In this document: in pieces, positions 1 through 7,438 of the stretch
Numbering within the stretch: the first letter of the stretch is position 1
How the letters are laid out: each line of letters starts with the position of its first letter
Assembly (NCBI GenBank): GCA_017621455.1
Contig: JAGATC010000018.1
Coordinates: 1-41,466, forward strand
From: Alistipes sp.
GTDB taxonomy: Bacteria; Bacteroidota; Bacteroidia; Bacteroidales; Rikenellaceae
DNA: 41,466 bases
Direction of reading: 5' to 3'
Notes under the pieces: generated by a model
Told to the model about the DNA's origin: nothing
Databases searched by the model: none
Seen by the model: only the letters and a program-made list of their open reading frames with translations
Translations under genes and position numbers: made by a program

Positions 1-222
1 TACATTGGAGTCGGCAAAGAGGCAGGAGAGTTCCCCTTCATACCAGAAGCAATCCCATAGCGAACGTGGCGTTGGCTTTTGGGACGCTTCGAGTATGGTA
101 CGGTTGGCAGTCTTGATATTCATCACACCGACATTCTCGGGCATACCGCTCTGTACCTGGCTTGCTCGTGCGAGGTCGCCATGGATCATGTTGATGTAAT
201 TCTTATCCTCTTCCATAGCCAT
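1..222 (-). CDS. AAA family ATPase of mobile element (5' part only)
   Basis: Only the first 74 residues are in the window; the rest runs off the left edge. The visible end reads RSLWDCFWYEGELSCLFADS, which in Bacteroides mobile-element ATPases (RepA/AAA_25-like, fused or adjacent to primase) leads directly into the Walker A loop. Such proteins probably help replicate or process the excised circle. The ATG (220-222) overlaps the TAA of the upstream HTH gene by one base (TAATG), so the two are likely translationally coupled. The family is recognised from the N-terminal pattern alone, since the P-loop itself lies outside. Confidence 0.6.
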   Translation of the reverse strand, partial: MAMEEDKNYINMIHGDLARASQVQSGMPENVGVMNIKTANRTILEASQKPTPRSLWDCFWYEGELSCLFADSNV

Positions 223-596
223 TACCAGTTACGTTTGTTTGGTTTGCGACGGTGGGAAGAGGATATGGACTCGCTAAGCTCCTCATCGGATAGAGGAACG
301 GGATTCTTACGGGAAGATTCCAGCCACTTGTCCAGTTCATCACGATAGAGGCAGTAGCGTTTGCCGGGCTTGGTGGCAGGGATGGTTCCATCGGAGAGCT
401 TCATGTAAAGCGTTCCTTTGGGAATGCCCAAGTATTCCGCTGCTTCATCCACAGACATGGGGACGTGGGTGTCCACTGCCTTTGCGTTGTTCACACTGCT
501 CTGCTCGGTGAGCAGGCTTTTCAGGCTCATCACTTCATCCCGAAGCTGAGCTACGACCATAGGAAGGTCGTTGAAGGTAATCATATTATTTTCCAT
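222..596 (-). CDS. Excisionase-family helix-turn-helix protein
   Basis: 124 residues if started at ATG 596 (MENNMITF); an upstream in-frame extension exists but looks non-coding. Residues about 50-105 form a MerR/excisionase-type winged HTH (MSVDEAAEYLGIPKGTLYMK, then a wing and YRDELDKWLESS). A short predicted coiled coil precedes it (LRDEVMSLKSLL). In Bacteroides elements such genes sit before the ATPase/mobilization genes and act as excision directionality factors or regulators; that role is inferred. It is coupled by a TAATG overlap to the ATPase. A perfect 12-bp inverted repeat lies 90-140 bp upstream and could be its binding site. Confidence 0.8.
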   Translation of the reverse strand: MENNMITFNDLPMVVAQLRDEVMSLKSLLTEQSSVNNAKAVDTHVPMSVDEAAEYLGIPKGTLYMKLSDGTIPATKPGKRYCLYRDELDKWLESSRKNPVPLSDEELSESISSSHRRKPNKRNW

Positions 597-947
597 TTTA
601 CAACTCGCCCCTTTAGTGGGACTTGCTGCAAAGGACTTGAATGATACAGCCGTGAATACCTCCACGAATGATAATTGCAAAATAATTCCCGAATAACGAT
701 GACCGACCATAAATGACGGGCAAAGTTATTCGGGAAACGATGTGATACAGGCAGTTACGCTTTACTGGCTGCTTATGGTTAGTATCATCCTTATCAAGAA
801 ATGTACAATATAAATTCCTAGTCTTGGAAATTTCAACAATGATAGCTTATAAATTTATTGAAAATTGTATCCCAAGTTCTTTATTATGGCTACCTTTGTG
901 ACATATCTTGCATATTGAAATATAAATTATTTTTTTACGTAAGTCAT
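597..947. other. Divergent intergenic region with 12-bp inverted repeat
   Basis: This 351-bp gap separates the excisionase-like gene (minus) from the cargo gene (plus). It contains a perfect inverted repeat, TTCCCGAATAAC at 686-697 and GTTATTCGGGAA at 725-736, with a 27-bp spacer. A Bacteroidota -7 box TACCTTTG lies at 891-898 on the plus strand in front of the cargo gene; its only nearby TTG (865-867) is 23 bp upstream, which is longer than usual. Nothing else was recognised. Confidence 0.5.
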
Positions 948-2108
948 ATGAATAAATCTACCAAACTATACAAATCAATAACATCATTATTGGCAGAAGC
1001 AAATAAAATACTTGAACCTATCAATAATCTTCAAAACAAAGATTATGATGAAATGCTACGACGACTAATCAACGTAATGAAAGAATATGTTCAGTTGATT
1101 TCTCAAATGAACGATGTGTCTCAAATGAATGATGACATCGCTGCTAATTATATTTTTAATTGTAATCAAACTGATATGGATTTAGGTACAGCTAAACTGT
1201 TATCTTCTTCTTTGATGTATGTGATGGGGAAAATGTGCGAAGAAATGAATTCTTCAATTAAAATACAAAATGCAAATAGGTATCAAACCATTGCTTTAGA
1301 ATTAGTCATTGATATGACTGATATATTTAATTTATATTGTAGTACTCATTGGGATAAATGTGATAGGAGTAATTTTTCCCCATTTCCTATTAAAGCTGGT
1401 CGGCGCGCATCGTTAGACCTAAATGATCGAAGGGAGGTAATACGTTCTATGTTTTGGATAGAATGGACTCCTTCTATAGAAAAATTATCATTTCGAGACA
1501 TTCGTCCACATATCCAAATAATGATTAGGCAAGCTATAGAAATGCTATTTAAACAAATTATCGGGTATGTTGATATAGTTAATATAAATGGAAGCCGAAA
1601 TAAGAAATTCACTCAAATTGGTGCTAAATTCTTATCTAGTTATCGTAATACACAAAAAACAGACGGTCGTACTATTTCTGGTGATGGATGGAATATAGAG
1701 CTTAATATGCCAATTAAAACTTTGGAAAGGCTAAATGCATGGTGTAATAACTTCACTCATGACCCATTTATAGTTTCACTTCCTATAATATATTTTGTTT
1801 ACGATCAATACGAACGTTTCACAAACAAGTGTATTACAAAGCCCGATTATATAATTACGGGAGAAGAAAAAATGCGTGCAGAATTTGCAGCTTTTGTGAT
1901 GAAACAAGACCCAAAGGCAAAAGTTAAATGGCTTGATAGCACTGAAATTGCAGAGCAAAGTGTAGAGATGAGAAGAACAGCTATCAGAAAGAATCTTAAA
2001 AATATCAAACATGCATATTGGGAAGAAAAGCTGTCACTACTCCAATTAAGTTCCAACTTTTTAATAAGAAAATTATCTAAATTGGCATATTGTAAATATT
2101 TTAAGTAA
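948..2108 (+). CDS. Hypothetical cargo protein, possible HEPN-type
   Basis: 386 residues starting at ATG 948 (MNKSTKLYKSI); the frame is open further upstream, but the -7 box at 891-898 argues for this start. The gene is the only plus-strand gene of the element and is very AT-rich, as expected of transferred cargo. No family is recognised with certainty. The N-terminal third is helical. The centre has a helix beginning FRDIRPHIQIMIRQ, which contains R-x4-H as in HEPN ribonucleases, followed by a segment LNAWCNNFTHDPF with another conserved-looking histidine. No signal peptide or membrane segment is seen. A defence or toxin role is a guess from the motif and from its cargo position. Confidence 0.6.
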   Translation: MNKSTKLYKSITSLLAEANKILEPINNLQNKDYDEMLRRLINVMKEYVQLISQMNDVSQMNDDIAANYIFNCNQTDMDLGTAKLLSSSLMYVMGKMCEEMNSSIKIQNANRYQTIALELVIDMTDIFNLYCSTHWDKCDRSNFSPFPIKAGRRASLDLNDRREVIRSMFWIEWTPSIEKLSFRDIRPHIQIMIRQAIEMLFKQIIGYVDIVNINGSRNKKFTQIGAKFLSSYRNTQKTDGRTISGDGWNIELNMPIKTLERLNAWCNNFTHDPFIVSLPIIYFVYDQYERFTNKCITKPDYIITGEEKMRAEFAAFVMKQDPKAKVKWLDSTEIAEQSVEMRRTAIRKNLKNIKHAYWEEKLSLLQLSSNFLIRKLSKLAYCKYFK

Positions 2109-2136
2109 ATGATGATTTAATAATACGCAATCATAT

Positions 2137-2961
2137 TTAAGACTTATGAGGATAATGGAAATCTAATTTGCCGTTTTCGGGTTCATCAATAGGTATTTCA
2201 CTCTTTCGGGCATCTACCTTGAAGTTCTTGATGGTATCAATCTCGGTGTCGGCAAACTCTTTCGGGAACAAGGCTTTGATGAAGTTGGCCTTATTATCGC
2301 CACTGTAAAGTTTGGGATTCATGAAACGGGCAGTGATGTTCCACACCAAATGGCGGAGTGGAACACTCGTAATCTGCTTGGCCAGTCTTCTCTTGATAGG
2401 TTTCGGTTTATAGTTTGGATTGTACATCCAATTATGTGCCTCGGTGCAGATATGGTTAATGGTCTCTTCATCTGCTATACGGGGCATTATGTAATGAATG
2501 TACTCCATTATCATGCGGGCACGCTGTTCCATTTTTTGTTTCTGCATCTCCTCATAAGAAGTCTTTCTCTCCTGATGATATTGAGAGGTGATATGAATTT
2601 CAATAGGCTGACTTTCTTGGACTGGCTCTTTATCGGATGTTTCTTCAGCAACTGCGGTTTCCTCAGCCACCAAAGCAATAACCTCTTGTGGAGCAACAGC
2701 CTCTACCTCCAATGGTTTCTCCTTTTTGTCGAATTTCAATTTATAAATATGGTAGGCATCAAAGATGAACGACTGGAAGACGAGATAGACTAACCATCCG
2801 AACACATTGCTGCAAACAAAGACAATCAACCTGATAAAGTTGTCATGACCGAAGTCGCTTCCTATAATAATGGTAACTCCGAGAGAAATGACACAAATCG
2901 CCAAGCCGACAGCCGTCCAGATAAGATATTTTTCTTTGATAGATGACTCCATATTATTCAT
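2137..2961 (-). CDS. Element-borne two-TM membrane protein of unknown function
   Basis: 274 residues. Two hydrophobic helices lie near the N terminus (about residues 13-34 and 43-67), followed by an acidic, glutamate-rich linker (about 80-120), a charged helix (YEEMQKQKMEQRARMIMEYI) and a soluble C-terminal domain with aromatic and basic residues. Proteins of this layout occur next to integrases in Bacteroides mobilizable elements, but I know of no assigned activity. It lies about 235 bp downstream of the integrase on the same strand, separated by a terminator, so it probably has its own promoter. A -7 like box (TACTTTTG, reverse strand 3004-3011) is present, with no good -33 partner. Confidence 0.65.
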   Translation of the reverse strand: MNNMESSIKEKYLIWTAVGLAICVISLGVTIIIGSDFGHDNFIRLIVFVCSNVFGWLVYLVFQSFIFDAYHIYKLKFDKKEKPLEVEAVAPQEVIALVAEETAVAEETSDKEPVQESQPIEIHITSQYHQERKTSYEEMQKQKMEQRARMIMEYIHYIMPRIADEETINHICTEAHNWMYNPNYKPKPIKRRLAKQITSVPLRHLVWNITARFMNPKLYSGDNKANFIKALFPKEFADTEIDTIKNFKVDARKSEIPIDEPENGKLDFHYPHKS

Positions 2962-3143
2962 GTTTTTTTGCGGTTATTACTTAATTTTCATTGGTTTCTT
3001 CTGCAAAAGTAATGGAGTTTTTTCAAATATCACTCATTATTGCCTGTTGTTGCATCATTTGTCTACATTTGTTAACTATTGACGCAATATCATACTCTAA
3101 AATCATACTCAAAATTCCATAGAAACGGCTTTTTATACACAAA

Positions 3144-3170
3144 AAGGGATGTCAGCTGATGACACCCCTT
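3144..3170 (-). terminator. Intrinsic terminator after the integrase gene
   Basis: The inverted repeat AAGGG-a-TGTCA / TGACA-c-CCCTT has a 5-base loop. On the minus strand the stem is followed directly by TTTTTG. It lies 26 bp beyond the integrase stop codon. Confidence 0.8.
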
Positions 3171-3196
3171 GATGGATATTTTGAGTTGATGCAGTA

Positions 3197-4315
3197 TTAC
3201 TGTTCAGCCTTACGCTTCAATGTTATTTTATCCACGACCTTGCAGAGCTGGTCTGATGCCAACTTTGAATAAATCTGTGTGGTGGTAATGTTCTTGTGTC
3301 CCATCAAAGCCTGAATCTCTGCCATATCGGTTCCCTTTTCCACATGTAGCGAACCCATGGTATGGCGTGAGCAGTGGAAGGTTATCTTTTTGGTGATTCC
3401 GGCAGCTGCCAACCATCGTTGCAGTGGCCCTTGCAACATTTTTTCCTTAAATCCCTTGAAGATTAGTCCTTCACAATGTTCTCCAAGAAGTTCAAGGGCT
3501 TCTTGGCTGATGGGGTTGTGTATAATCTGCTGTGTCTTCTGCATACGGGTGGTAACATACATCCTACCATTGGTATAGGGTTGGACTTGTTGCCATGTGA
3601 GCTGTGTAATGTCGCTCTTTCTTATTCCTGTAAGGCATCCGAAAAGAAAGACCCGTCTTAGAACATCCTCCTCACAAGGTGTTTCTGCAAGTCGTATCAA
3701 CTCATCCTCGCTCAAATGTTCCTTGATGGTAGGGATACATTCAATACGATCCAAGAAGGGGTTGGGATTCTCCTTGATTTTCCTGTCACGGTAGGCGGTG
3801 TGGAGAACGGCACGGAAAGTTGACCAATAGCCGGCTGCGGAGTTGATATGCAGTTTCCGATTGGTGTGAATGGACTGAGGGGCATCAAGCAGATACTCCA
3901 TGAACTTACGACACAAATCGACATCCACTTCATCAAAGGTGCATTTACCGTCTACAAAGCGTTCAAAGTGCTTGTAAACGTGTTGCCACTTGATGTTCTT
4001 CCTGTTTGCCAGGTCTTTGAAGTAGGCAAGAAAATCACCTTTCATCCTGTTCTTGTCAAAGAATCCATGATTCTCGTTGAAGATGGCTTCATAGCGTTGG
4101 TTACGCAAGATGGTTGCTTTCTTCATCATGCGTGCGTTGAAGTCCTTCTCCTGCTGGTTGGCTGGCTTGGCAAAGATGTAGATGCCCAATGCCTCGCGTG
4201 TGATTACCTTCATGGTAGCATTGTCCCGATAGCCGGGATAGTAATCCAAGCAGAGTGAATACTGGGTTCCATTCTTAATCTTACGCTTTCGTAGCGTTAC
4301 AGTCTTACACTTCAT
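3197..4315 (-). CDS. Tyrosine-type site-specific recombinase (integrase)
   Basis: 372 residues. It has an N-terminal arm-binding domain (1-95), a SAM-like core-binding domain (about 97-190) and a C-terminal catalytic domain (200-365). The catalytic residues are visible: R232 in GCLTGIRKSD, K260 in the beta hairpin, H314-x2-R317 in HCSRH, H340 in LMGHKN and the nucleophile Y349 in TTTQIYSKL. The set is complete, so the enzyme should be active. It resembles integrases of Bacteroides conjugative and mobilizable elements. It catalyses integration and excision of the element, presumably with the HTH protein just upstream (116 bp gap). The target appears to be inside a BspA-like gene. Confidence 0.92.
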   Translation of the reverse strand: MKCKTVTLRKRKIKNGTQYSLCLDYYPGYRDNATMKVITREALGIYIFAKPANQQEKDFNARMMKKATILRNQRYEAIFNENHGFFDKNRMKGDFLAYFKDLANRKNIKWQHVYKHFERFVDGKCTFDEVDVDLCRKFMEYLLDAPQSIHTNRKLHINSAAGYWSTFRAVLHTAYRDRKIKENPNPFLDRIECIPTIKEHLSEDELIRLAETPCEEDVLRRVFLFGCLTGIRKSDITQLTWQQVQPYTNGRMYVTTRMQKTQQIIHNPISQEALELLGEHCEGLIFKGFKEKMLQGPLQRWLAAAGITKKITFHCSRHTMGSLHVEKGTDMAEIQALMGHKNITTTQIYSKLASDQLCKVVDKITLKRKAEQ

Positions 4316-4431
4316 TTTTTTCGATTTTATTTGTTAATACTGATTTTGTCGGTGCAAAGGAATACAATGAAATAACCGTGAGAACAATCACGATAATCAT
4401 TTTGAAATAATTGCTGAATAATGGCGGTTGC

Positions 4432-5373
4432 TTATGGTTGTTCGTTTCTTTCAGCCATAACACGCTCTACATCAGCACGCAAAAGCAGGTTCTTTCGTCC
4501 TACTTTGACCTTTCCGATGTGCTTAACCTTGACGATATGGCAAATATTGGCAGAGGTGAGTCCATAAATCTGCTGTACCTGTTCTACGGTGTAGTAGTTT
4601 TCATCACTCATAAGGTCAGTCCTGCGAAGTTTCGCCAAATGGGATTGGGAGTAATAGGTACGACCGTATTCTCTTTTGGTAGGTATCTTATGGCGATAGG
4701 TGTATGCACGGAGGGCTGTGGGCTTCATGTTGAAGAGCTCTTCCACTTGCTCGGCTGTCAACCATTGGGTGATTTTGCTGATGTCAACGGACACACCGAA
4801 GAACTCATCAATGTGTTTCTTACTGTAATAGTTCTTTCCAGCGATACGGCAAATGGGTATCTTGTTGCGTTTGGCAGAGGTATAAAGCCACGATTGCTTG
4901 ACCTTATAAAGGGTCATGACCTCTTCACCCGAATAGAAGTCCAACACTTCATCGTTTTTCTCTTCCCTCATTTTCTTTTGGGGGGATGTGGAAGACGATG
5001 CGGACTTTTTCGGTGCAGAGGTACTGCCGGGTAGGATACGATGATAGGGATTGGATGCCAGCATCTGCTCGATGTCGGCTCTGCGAATGAATGCCATTCG
5101 GTTGCTGATACGGGAGGCGTTCAGTTTACCAATGGCTACAAGTTTATAGATGTATTGACGGGAACAGCCCATGAGGATGGCTGCTTTGGAAAAGGTGAGA
5201 TACTCCTGATGTTGTATCTCCATGAGTGGCTGAGCCAGCTTGAAGAGGTTGTTCTTCTGCATTGCTCTAGCTCGTTTGGCTTCTACCTGACAATCCTCAC
5301 TGCAATAGCGTTGCATTCCGCTTCGGGTCTCAAAGGACTGACCACAAAAAGCACATTTCTTGGTTACTTTCAT
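4432..5373 (-). CDS. Zinc-finger protein with four helix-turn-helix units
   Basis: 313 residues. The N terminus has a C-x2-C (C7, C10) and C-x3-C (C24, C28) zinc knuckle. Four MerR/excisionase-like HTH units follow at about 60-106, 147-194, 204-249 and 260-306; each has a helix-turn-helix, a basic wing and a final helix. A serine/lysine-rich linker (about 113-135) separates unit 1 from units 2-4. Its place beside the integrase and next to the element end suggests an accessory factor that binds several repeated sites during recombination or target choice, as proposed for accessory proteins of Tn4555-like elements. That role is inferred; the HTH repetition is seen. Confidence 0.75.
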   Translation of the reverse strand: MKVTKKCAFCGQSFETRSGMQRYCSEDCQVEAKRARAMQKNNLFKLAQPLMEIQHQEYLTFSKAAILMGCSRQYIYKLVAIGKLNASRISNRMAFIRRADIEQMLASNPYHRILPGSTSAPKKSASSSTSPQKKMREEKNDEVLDFYSGEEVMTLYKVKQSWLYTSAKRNKIPICRIAGKNYYSKKHIDEFFGVSVDISKITQWLTAEQVEELFNMKPTALRAYTYRHKIPTKREYGRTYYSQSHLAKLRRTDLMSDENYYTVEQVQQIYGLTSANICHIVKVKHIGKVKVGRKNLLLRADVERVMAERNEQP

Positions 5374-5434
5374 ACTGCTTATCGTTTACTAATTTCACTT
5401 CTTCATTCTCATGTATCTGAAGTGGTGAACGGAG

Positions 5435-5471
5435 GTAAACAGTAGTAAACCGTTGTCGCCTTTCTACACGA
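5435..5471. repeat. 37-bp direct repeat, copy 1, at element end
   Basis: It contains GTAAAC (5435-5440), GTAAAC (5445-5450), TTGTC and CTACACGA (5464-5471). Copy 2 is exactly 79 bp downstream with about 30 of 37 positions identical. The two GTAAAC boxes are 10 bp apart in each copy, one helical turn, as expected of cooperative protein binding. Likely an integrase arm or accessory-factor site. Confidence 0.65.
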
Positions 5472-5513
5472 TGTGACTATCATCACATATCGGGGCGGAA
5501 TTTGTCTCTCGTT

Positions 5514-5550
5514 GTAAACGGATGTAAACCCTTGTCAACTATCTACACGA
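5514..5550. repeat. 37-bp direct repeat, copy 2, at element end
   Basis: It carries the same arrangement as copy 1: GTAAAC at 5514-5519 and 5524-5529, TTGTC, and CTACACGA at 5543-5550. Both copies lie in the gene-free stretch between the HTH gene and the interrupted chromosomal gene. Confidence 0.65.
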
Positions 5551-5685
5551 AATAACAAAAAATAAGCTCCGCAAATTCTCCACGTCAGAAATATGTATCA
5601 AAAATATGTGGAAATTTGGGAACCATCAAAAAGCAGTCTGGAAGTGTTAAATTTTAGAATGTATTGATAATTAAAGGTTTACAAA

Positions 5686-5720
5686 TGGTTATTTCTGGTT
5701 GATTTTGGTTGTTTGGGGTT
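5686..5720. other. 10-bp-phased GGTT motifs at the presumed element boundary
   Basis: GGTT ends at exactly 5690, 5700, 5710 and 5720, one per helical turn, and the BspA-like coding frame stops at 5722. The arrangement suits a protein-bound element terminus. Which base is the crossover point cannot be seen. Confidence 0.45.
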
Positions 5721-5721
5721 T

Positions 5722-6879
5722 CTAAATACAGCCATTGAATGCACCACCTCCAATCTCAGTGACGCTATTTGGAATTGTTACACTTGTCAAACAATCTAAC
5801 CAAGCGAACACCTCACCTGAAATCGCGGTAACGCTGTCAGGAATTGTATATTCAGTTAATCCTGCTGGTGCAAACGAGTTTAATTCGCCATCTATTATTA
5901 AACAACGATTATCTGCTGTGGCAAATTTGCCATAAAAAGCAGTCAAACTTTCGCAACTATGGAACGCGTCCTGTCCTATCTTGGTGACGCTATCGGGAAT
6001 GGTTATACTTGCCAAACTACTGCAATCATAGAATGTGCTATCTCCAATTGAAGTAACACTATCGGGAATGGTTATACTTGCCAACCTATCGCAACTATAG
6101 AATGCACAATCTTCAATCGAAGTAACACTATCGGGAATGGTTATACTTGTCAAACTACTGCAACTATAGAATGCCCATTTTCCAATCGTGGTTACGCCAT
6201 CACCAATAGTGGCTTTAGTAAATTCTGAATCACAAAATGCACCGTCATCAGAATAATTACAACTTGGTATATTACAATTAACAATCAGTTCGCCCGTACA
6301 ACCGTAAAATGCATATTTTCCAATCGAAGTAACGCTATTGCCGATAGTTACACTTGTCAAACCGCTGCAACCATTGAATGCATATTTTCCAATCGAAGTA
6401 ACGCTGTCTGGAATAACAATCTTTTGGAGATTTGTACAGCCCGAAAATGCATTTTCGCCAATAGTGGTGATTTGCTCGGGCAGAGAGATTTTTACAAGGC
6501 TGGCACAACCTTCGAACTCATCATTGGCGATGTTTGTAAGGCTTGTAAAGTACTTTAACTCAGTAAATGACAAAATTCGAGAATCCTTGAATGCGGTGCC
6601 GAGGTTGGTAACCGCAGCCGCCTCCTCATACGACAACTCACCATCTTCGTCCTCGTCCCAATGCAGGATGCAGATTAGTTTGGTGTTTTCGTCTTGGAAC
6701 TTGATGGACTGAGTTTTGTCGTCAGGCTTCTCGGGTTCATCTGGTTTGTCTGTATTGCCACCACCCGGTTGTTCGGTCTGGTCGCTGTTGCCATTCTCGT
6801 TTTCCGTGCCGTCATCGACAGGTCCGCAGGCAGTCATCATCATTCCTGCCACTGCGAATAAAAGAAAAAGTTTCTTCAT
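5722..6879 (-). pseudogene. BspA-like leucine-rich-repeat lipoprotein, probably 3'-truncated
   Basis: 385 residues from ATG 6879. The signal peptide ends in a lipobox with C18 (MMMTACGPVDDG), with acidic residues after the cysteine as in surface-exported Bacteroidota lipoproteins. A P/E/D/G-rich spacer follows, then an acidic EF-hand-like segment (DEDEDGELSYEEA), then about nine BspA-type repeats of 23 residues with the pattern SLTSITIPDSVTSIG..AFYSC. The last repeat ends at AFNGC, then one isoleucine and TAG, exactly where the mobile element begins. Such proteins normally finish a repeat and carry further sequence, so truncation by insertion is likely, although a shortened protein may still be made. 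Surface adhesion is the usual proposed role of BspA proteins. Confidence 0.7.
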
Positions 6880-7165
6880 AATAATTTTTTTGTGCCGTAG
6901 CATCTCCTATGCGGTCAATTATAATAAAAAAGAAAGTGTGGAGATGTTCGTTTATCTATAGATAGGCATTTGGCGTGGCCCCAACGAAAATAAACAATAC
7001 TCCACACCTGTACAGTATGTGGAGTAGGCACAGAACGTGCCGACATAGCATACCAATACAAGTGATGCAAGCATTCGTTATCCTTTCGTTGTAAAATCGC
7101 CAAATTTTATCTATAAGGATTAGCGAAACACTTTCACTAATAAATATGTCTGCAATCCGAGAACT
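6880..7165 (-). promoter_or_regulatory. Structured 5' leader with antiterminator/terminator layout (L1)
   Basis: The transcript expected from the promoter at 7172-7203 has a leader of about 285 nt. Its first domain is a nested hairpin: TTCG/CGAA (7124-7127 with 7074-7077), ATCCTT/AAGGAT (7115-7120 with 7080-7085) and TAAAAT/ATTTTA (7104-7109 with 7092-7097). A GGCAC/GTGCC hairpin follows. Then come three competing segments: 7018-7025, 6999-7006 and 6937-6943. Segment 2 can pair with segment 1 (8 bp) or with segment 3 (7 bp, plus nested TTCGTT/AACGAA). Segment 3 is followed by a U-rich run, as in a terminator. A 62-codon frame at 6915-7103 overlaps this and is probably not a gene. Confidence 0.55.
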
Positions 7166-7171
7166 GCACTA

Positions 7172-7203
7172 CAAATTTAGGAAATTATTTTTGATTGAGC
7201 AAA
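7172..7203 (-). promoter_or_regulatory. Bacteroidota promoter for the LRR lipoprotein leader
   Basis: On the minus strand the sequence reads TTTG, 20 bp, TAAATTTG, a full match to the housekeeping consensus. Predicted start of transcription is about 7165. Confidence 0.75.
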
Positions 7204-7384
7204 GAAATAGAGAGTTTAATGAATTTAAGGAGGTTAAGGAAATTAAAGTTTAGCACTATATTCACTAAAATCCTTACAATCTGATAGCGACAATGCACCC
7301 AAGTTCCCCTTCTCAAAGGGGGATTTAGGGGGATTGTATATATGAAAGGTGGTGATACACCACCGCTATATTAAGGGGAAAAAG
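7204..7384. other. Non-coding spacer with two small hairpins
   Basis: No gene is visible. It holds CCCCTT-ctca-AAGGGG (around 7306-7321) followed by a G-rich stretch, and a perfect GGTGGTG-ata-CACCACC hairpin at 7348-7364. Similar G/C-run spacers are common in Bacteroidota intergenic regions. Confidence 0.4.
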
Positions 7385-7410
7385 AAAGCCCTCCCAGGCG
7401 GGAAGGCTTT
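7385..7410 (-). terminator. Intrinsic terminator of the CoA-transferase gene
   Basis: The stem AAAGCC-c-TCCC / GGGA-a-GGCTTT has a 4-base loop. On the minus strand it is followed by CTTTTTCCCC. It lies 28 bp after the stop codon. Confidence 0.8.
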
Positions 7411-7438
7411 ACATATAGGATAAGTTTCGGCAACCAGA

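Larger units (their letters stand above)
1..5721. mobile_element. Integrative mobilizable element, one end (left part outside window)
   Basis: The block contains, all on the minus strand except the cargo gene, a four-HTH zinc-finger protein, a tyrosine recombinase, a membrane protein, an excisionase-like HTH protein and the start of an AAA ATPase. This order resembles Bacteroides mobilizable transposons of the NBU/Tn4555 type. The inner genes are AT-rich compared with the chromosome beyond 7.4 kb. The right edge is placed at about 5721 because the BspA-like reading frame next door stops abruptly there and the adjacent 300 bp hold paired direct repeats expected of an integrase-binding end. The other end and mobilization genes lie outside the window. 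The exact att core is not resolved. Confidence 0.75.

Noticed and set aside
858..947. N-terminal extension of the cargo gene
   Set aside because: The likely -7 box at 891-898 lies inside it, so transcription would begin downstream of that start.
5722..6500. Regular repeats of about 69 bp resembling a CRISPR array
   Set aside because: They are in frame and encode BspA-type leucine-rich repeats; there are no unique spacers between invariant repeats.
6915..7103. 62-codon minus-strand frame upstream of the LRR gene
   Set aside because: It coincides with the structured leader, has no convincing ribosome binding site, and its palindromic DNA explains the open frame. A leader peptide cannot be excluded.
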